A stretch of 8,538 nucleotides of DNA. Source: Deltaproteobacteria bacterium. GTDB lineage: Bacteria > Desulfobacterota > GWC2-55-46. The stretch is from positions 1 through 8,538 of the forward strand of contig JACRCJ010000207.1 in NCBI GenBank assembly GCA_016219075.1. The letters run 5' to 3'. A program made the position numbers and the translations under genes. This document shows, piece after piece, positions 5,987 to 8,538 of the stretch (its first letter is position 1; the number at the start of each line of letters is the position of its first letter). The notes beneath the pieces are model-generated. The model had not been told where the DNA came from, ran no database searches, and saw only the letters and a program-made list of their open reading frames with translations.

Positions 5987-6406
5987 ATGTTCACTCTCCA
6001 TCAAAGGCTTAAAGACGATACCGTGGAGGTAACTCGCCTCTCTCTGAGCAGCGTACTCCTGATGAAGGACAGGACCGTCCCGTGGCTGATACTCGTGCCC
6101 GGAAGGGAAGGGGCCTCTGAGATGCACGCTCTCTCTAAAGAGGACAGGGCCGTGTTGATCGAGGAGATAACGCTCGCCTCAAAAGTGCTCGAAAAACTTT
6201 ACAGACCCGACAAGATCAATATCGGCGCGCTCGGTAACCTTGTCCCGCAGCTCCACATACATGTGATGGGGAGGTTTAAGACGGACAGGGCGTGGCCCGG
6301 GCCGGTGTGGGGAAAGGACGGGGCAGAGCCTTATACCGAAGCAGAGCTTGGCAAGGCGGTCGGTGAGCTTAAAGAGGCTTTTAAGAGTTTTCAACCACGG
6401 CCGTAG
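5987..6406 (+). CDS. HIT-family (histidine triad-like) nucleotide-binding protein
   Basis: This 139-residue protein belongs to the HIT superfamily, small nucleotide-binding hydrolases or transferases acting on nucleoside phosphoramidates, dinucleoside polyphosphates or similar. Residues about 22-40 (VLLMKDRTVPWLILVPGR) and 80-96 (GALGNLVPQLHIHVMGR) form the core. The signature is QLHIHV: His90 and His92 are present, but the first triad position is Gln88. I recall this Gln as normal for this particular short subfamily, with its LILVP and PVWG segments, rather than as a mutation; that is from memory, not shown by the sequence. PGPVWGKDGAEPY (104-116) is also typical of it. The start at 5987 fits the expected N-terminus, but the SD is weak (ACGGA). 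The substrate is unknown. It stands between rhodanese 2 and the dehydrogenase with no obvious functional link. Confidence 0.88.
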   Translation: MFTLHQRLKDDTVEVTRLSLSSVLLMKDRTVPWLILVPGREGASEMHALSKEDRAVLIEEITLASKVLEKLYRPDKINIGALGNLVPQLHIHVMGRFKTDRAWPGPVWGKDGAEPYTEAELGKAVGELKEAFKSFQPRP

Positions 6407-6427
6407 TCTTTTATGTAATATTCCCAC

Positions 6428-6439
6428 CGGTTTAAACCG
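6428..6439. promoter_or_regulatory. 12-bp palindrome upstream of the dehydrogenase promoter
   Basis: CGGTTTAAACCG is a perfect inverted repeat, 34 bases before the -35 box at 6474. It could be an activator or repressor site. A palindrome this short in one copy may be chance. Confidence 0.25.
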
Positions 6440-6473
6440 CCTTTGAAGTTCGTTTACCATCACCCGGCCCCTC

Positions 6474-6501
6474 TTGACAGACCCCTTTGTTGAGATAAAA
6501 T
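6474..6501 (+). promoter_or_regulatory. Strong sigma70-type promoter of the alcohol dehydrogenase gene
   Basis: A consensus -35 TTGACA (6474-6479) is followed after 16 bases by TAAAAT (6496-6501), matching five of six -10 positions. Transcription would start near 6508, leaving a leader of about 95 bases. This is the best promoter in the window. Confidence 0.75.
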
Positions 6502-6520
6502 TATATCAGGGATAAAGTAT

Positions 6521-6584
6521 TTCCGGCCGCCGTAATGTTGTCCGGCGGCCTGGGATGAGGAATGCTAAAAGGCATTCCCCGGAA
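6521..6584 (+). promoter_or_regulatory. Structured mRNA leader: predicted three-way junction
   Basis: Three nested helices can form together. P1 pairs TTCC (6521-6524) with GGAA (6581-6584). P2 pairs GGCCGCC (6525-6531) with GGCGGCC (6544-6550), loop of 12. P3 pairs GGAATGC (6559-6565) with GCATTCC (6572-6578), loop of 6. P2 stacks directly on P1; an eight-base joiner TGGGATGA separates P2 and P3. P1 ends nine bases before the GGGAGG ribosome binding site. It does not match a riboswitch class I can name. Its function, if any, is inferred from the structure alone. Confidence 0.45.
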
Positions 6585-6605
6585 CTTAAAAAGGGAGGAA
6601 TGACT

Positions 6606-7646
6606 ATGAAAGCGCTCGTATATCACGGCCCGGGCAAAAAGGCCTGGGAGGAGAAACCAAGGCCGGCCATACAGGAGGAGACGGACGCCATCGTAAGGAT
6701 AGCCGAGACTACCATCTGCGGCACCGACCTTCACATCATGAAGGGCGATGTGCCGACCGTGACCGACGGCAGAACGCTCGGGCACGAAGGCGTTGGTATC
6801 ATCGAGAAGGCCGGCAAATCCGTAATGAACTTCAAGAAGGGCGACAGGGTCCTGATCTCGTGCATCACCTCTTGCGGCAAATGCGAGCCGTGCAAGAAGG
6901 GCATGTATTCACACTGCGAGAACGGGGGCTGGATGCTCGGAAACACCATAGACGGCACGCAGGCCGAGTTCGTGAGGATACCGTACGCCGACACGAGCCT
7001 GTATCACGCGCCGGAGAAGGTCTCAGACGACGCCCTTTGCATGCTGAGCGACATATTCCCGACCGGGTTTGAATGCGGCGTGCTGAACGGCCGGATAAAA
7101 CCCGGAGACGTCGTGGCCATCGTGGGATCAGGCCCCATCGGGCTGGCTTCACTCCTTACCTCCAAGTTCTACTCGCCTTCCGAGATCGTCATGATAGATG
7201 TCGATGACGGAAGGCTTGAGGCGGCAAAGGAGCTTGGCGCCACAAGGACGATAAACAGCAGCGACGGCAATGCCGCGGATAGGGTGATGGAGCTTACGGA
7301 CGGGAAGGGCGTGGATGTGGCGATAGAGGCCGTGGGCATCCCCGCGACCTTCGACATCTGCCAGTCGATAATCGCGGTGGGCGGACATATCGCGAACATC
7401 GGCGTATTCGGTCAGAGCGTGGACCTGCACATGGAAAACCTCTGGTCGAGAAACATCACGCTTACGACCAGGCTCGTGGATACCGTTACCACTTCGATGC
7501 TCCTTAAGAGCGTAGAGGCCGGCACGCTCCATCCTGAGAGGCTCGTGACGCATCACTTCCCGCTCTCGGATATCCAGAAGGCCTACGACACCTTCTCGCG
7601 CGCAAAGGAAGAGAAGGCGCTCAAGGTGGTGCTGGAGAACAAATAG
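6606..7646 (+). CDS. Zinc-dependent NAD-type alcohol dehydrogenase (medium-chain dehydrogenase/reductase family)
   Basis: This 346-residue MDR enzyme oxidises an alcohol or reduces a carbonyl, probably as a tetramer. The catalytic zinc ligands appear to be Cys38 (TTICGTDLHI), His60 with Glu61 (GHEGVG) and Asp149 (SDIFPTG), the arrangement of bacterial secondary alcohol dehydrogenases such as that of Clostridium beijerinckii. The structural zinc site is intact: Cys90, Cys93, Cys96 and Cys104. The Rossmann motif is GSGPIG (174-179), and Asp198 in MIDVDD ends the second strand, which favours NAD over NADP. The exact substrate cannot be told. The ATG at 6606 is preferred over the ATG at 6600 because GGGAGG (6593-6598) lies seven bases before 6606 and almost touches 6600. 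It forms a single-gene unit with a strong promoter, a structured leader and a strong terminator. Confidence 0.93.
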   Translation: MKALVYHGPGKKAWEEKPRPAIQEETDAIVRIAETTICGTDLHIMKGDVPTVTDGRTLGHEGVGIIEKAGKSVMNFKKGDRVLISCITSCGKCEPCKKGMYSHCENGGWMLGNTIDGTQAEFVRIPYADTSLYHAPEKVSDDALCMLSDIFPTGFECGVLNGRIKPGDVVAIVGSGPIGLASLLTSKFYSPSEIVMIDVDDGRLEAAKELGATRTINSSDGNAADRVMELTDGKGVDVAIEAVGIPATFDICQSIIAVGGHIANIGVFGQSVDLHMENLWSRNITLTTRLVDTVTTSMLLKSVEAGTLHPERLVTHHFPLSDIQKAYDTFSRAKEEKALKVVLENK

Positions 7647-7662
7647 CCGGACGCGCCCGTTG

Positions 7663-7704
7663 AAACAAGGCGCCCTCCCGTACGGGAGGGCGCCTTGTTT
7701 TTTT
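7663..7704 (+). terminator. Strong palindromic rho-independent terminator
   Basis: Positions 7663-7700 are a perfect 38-base palindrome centred on GTAC. As a hairpin this gives 17 pairs with a four-base loop, with a very GC-rich core (GGCGCCCTCCC), ending in a run of seven T (7698-7704). It starts 16 bases after the dehydrogenase stop. It should isolate the dehydrogenase transcript from the ABC-F gene. Confidence 0.92.
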
Positions 7705-7711
7705 AAAAAAA

Positions 7712-7743
7712 GAGTTTTAAAAACTCCCCGCCTCCTGTATAAT
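7712..7743 (+). promoter_or_regulatory. Probable promoter of the ABC-F gene, with overlapping palindrome
   Basis: A perfect -10 TATAAT (7738-7743) lies 17 bases downstream of TTTTAA (7715-7720), a poor -35 match. The -35 falls inside an imperfectly centred palindrome, GAGTTTT-A-AAAACTC (7712-7726), which could be an operator or simply AT-rich chance. The expected transcript start is near 7750. Confidence 0.5.
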
Positions 7744-7749
7744 AATAAA

Positions 7750-7775
7750 TTCCGCGTAAAGCGGAACAATTACGC
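7750..7775 (+). promoter_or_regulatory. ABC-F mRNA leader with two mutually exclusive hairpins
   Basis: TTCCGC (7750-7755) can pair with GCGGAA (7761-7766) around GTAAA. Alternatively GCGTAA (7754-7759) can pair with TTACGC (7770-7775). The two overlap, so only one can form. AAAGGAG follows at 7776. No ATG-initiated leader peptide is present. This may be a regulatory switch or only a 5' stabilising hairpin. Confidence 0.35.
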
Positions 7776-7798
7776 AAAGGAGCAAAGGTCGGAAAGAG

Positions 7799-8538
7799 AT
7801 GCTAAAGGTAAACAATGTTGAAAAGGTGTATGGCGGCCAGGTCATATTCGAGGATATAAACTTCGCGATGAGCCAGGGCGAAAGGCTCGGCCTCGTCGGA
7901 AGGAACGGCCACGGCAAGTCCACGCTCTTCAGGCTGATACTCGGCGAGGAGACTCCTGATAACGGCACGATAAGTTTTCCTAAGTACTATACGATAGGGC
8001 ACCTCTCCCAGCACATCCGTTTCACGGAAGAGACCGTGTTGAAGGAGGCCGCCCTGAGCCTGCCGAAGTCCGAAGACGGCATAGACGAGACCTACAAGGT
8101 GGAGGCGATACTTATGGGCCTCGGGCTCTCGGAGGATTACTTCGGACTGCACCCCTCGGCCCTCTCCGGCGGCTACCAGATAAGGCTCAACCTCGCCAAG
8201 GTGCTCGCCTCGGACCCCAACCTCCTTCTTCTCGACGAGCCCACAAACTACCTCGACATCGTCTCGGTCCGCTGGCTCCAGAGGTTTTTGAAGAACTGGA
8301 AGAACGAGCTTATAATAATCACCCACGACCGCGACTTCATGGACAGCGTCACCACGCACACGATGGCGATACACAGGTGCAGGCTTAAGAAGGTCTCCGG
8401 CTCGACCCACAAGCTCTACGCCCAGATACTGCAGGAAGAGGAGATCTACGAGCAGACGCGGGTGAACGACGAGAAGAAGAGGAAAGAGACGGAGAAGTTC
8501 ATAAACCGCTTCAGGGCTTCCGCCACGAAGGCCAGCGC
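7799..8538 (+). CDS. ABC-F family ATPase, 5' part (translation factor type), cut by the window end
   Basis: The first 246 codons are visible and the frame is open to the last base. ABC-F proteins are soluble, with two ATPase domains and no membrane domain. They act on the ribosome E site, either as translation factors (EttA, Uup, YbiT, YheS) or as ribosome-protecting antibiotic resistance factors. The first domain is complete: Walker A GRNGHGKST (35-43 region), signature LSGGYQIRL (122-130), Walker B LLLLDEPTNYLD (142-153) and switch His176 in ITHDRDF. After it, charged helices (about 213-240) leading into FINRFRASATKAS form the start of the interdomain linker that contacts P-site tRNA, which distinguishes ABC-F from transporter ATPases. 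The signature has Tyr after LSGG instead of the common Gln, with Gln next. The ATG at 7799 gives the usual N-terminus; the SD is loose (AAAGG and GGAAAG upstream). Subfamily cannot be assigned without the second half. Confidence 0.92.
   Translation, partial: MLKVNNVEKVYGGQVIFEDINFAMSQGERLGLVGRNGHGKSTLFRLILGEETPDNGTISFPKYYTIGHLSQHIRFTEETVLKEAALSLPKSEDGIDETYKVEAILMGLGLSEDYFGLHPSALSGGYQIRLNLAKVLASDPNLLLLDEPTNYLDIVSVRWLQRFLKNWKNELIIITHDRDFMDSVTTHTMAIHRCRLKKVSGSTHKLYAQILQEEEIYEQTRVNDEKKRKETEKFINRFRASATKAS

Noticed and set aside
6521..6584. Dehydrogenase leader as a known riboswitch (guanidine, TPP, fluoride or c-di-GMP types considered)
   Set aside because: The loop and joining sequences do not match the conserved motifs of these classes as I know them, so I report it only as an unassigned structure.
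7802..8410. Minus-strand open frame of 202 codons opposite the ABC-F gene
   Set aside because: The plus strand encodes a complete first ABC-F ATPase domain here, so the minus frame is a shadow.

Overview
This window is an ordinary-looking stretch of bacterial chromosome. It is GC-rich, yet uses AGG (Arg) and ATA (Ile) codons heavily. The genes fit a free-living Gram-negative-type bacterium that makes isoprenoids by the MEP pathway (ispG) and folate de novo (pabB, pabC) and signals through c-di-GMP. The codon style, the tandem short rhodaneses and the REP-like intergenic repeats remind me of Nitrospirota or Desulfobacterota-type genomes. That assignment is an impression only; nothing here fixes the phylum. 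I see no phage, CRISPR, tRNA, rRNA or intact insertion sequence.

Layout. Positions 3441 to 55 (minus strand) hold a compact operon: pabB, then pabC 10 bp later, then a GAF-GGDEF diguanylate cyclase 74 bp later. A Shine-Dalgarno-like GGAGGAG at the left edge suggests another gene follows just outside. PabB and PabC together would turn chorismate into p-aminobenzoate; a pabA glutaminase is not in the window. Positions 3442-3856 are a divergent intergenic region. It contains two small same-orientation hairpin repeats related by a compensatory base change, with decayed-looking repetitive sequence between them, then an AT-rich promoter for ispG. Plus-strand genes follow: ispG (3857-4924), rhodanese 1 (5076-5447), rhodanese 2 (5562-5921), a HIT-family protein (5987-6406), a zinc-dependent alcohol dehydrogenase (6606-7646) and the first 246 codons of an ABC-F ATPase (from 7799, cut by the window end).

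Most plus-strand genes look like separate transcription units, with terminator hairpins and their own promoters. The alcohol dehydrogenase has a strong sigma70-type promoter and a leader of about 95 nt that can fold into a compact three-way junction ending just before the ribosome binding site. It ends at a perfect 38-nt palindromic terminator. The ABC-F gene has its own promoter and a short leader with two mutually exclusive hairpins.

I do not see a clearly new multi-gene system. The observations most worth checking are the structured dehydrogenase leader, the REP-like element between pabB and ispG, the ABC-F leader, and the diguanylate cyclase that keeps its GGDEF and inhibitory site but has Ser in place of a guanine-contacting Asp.
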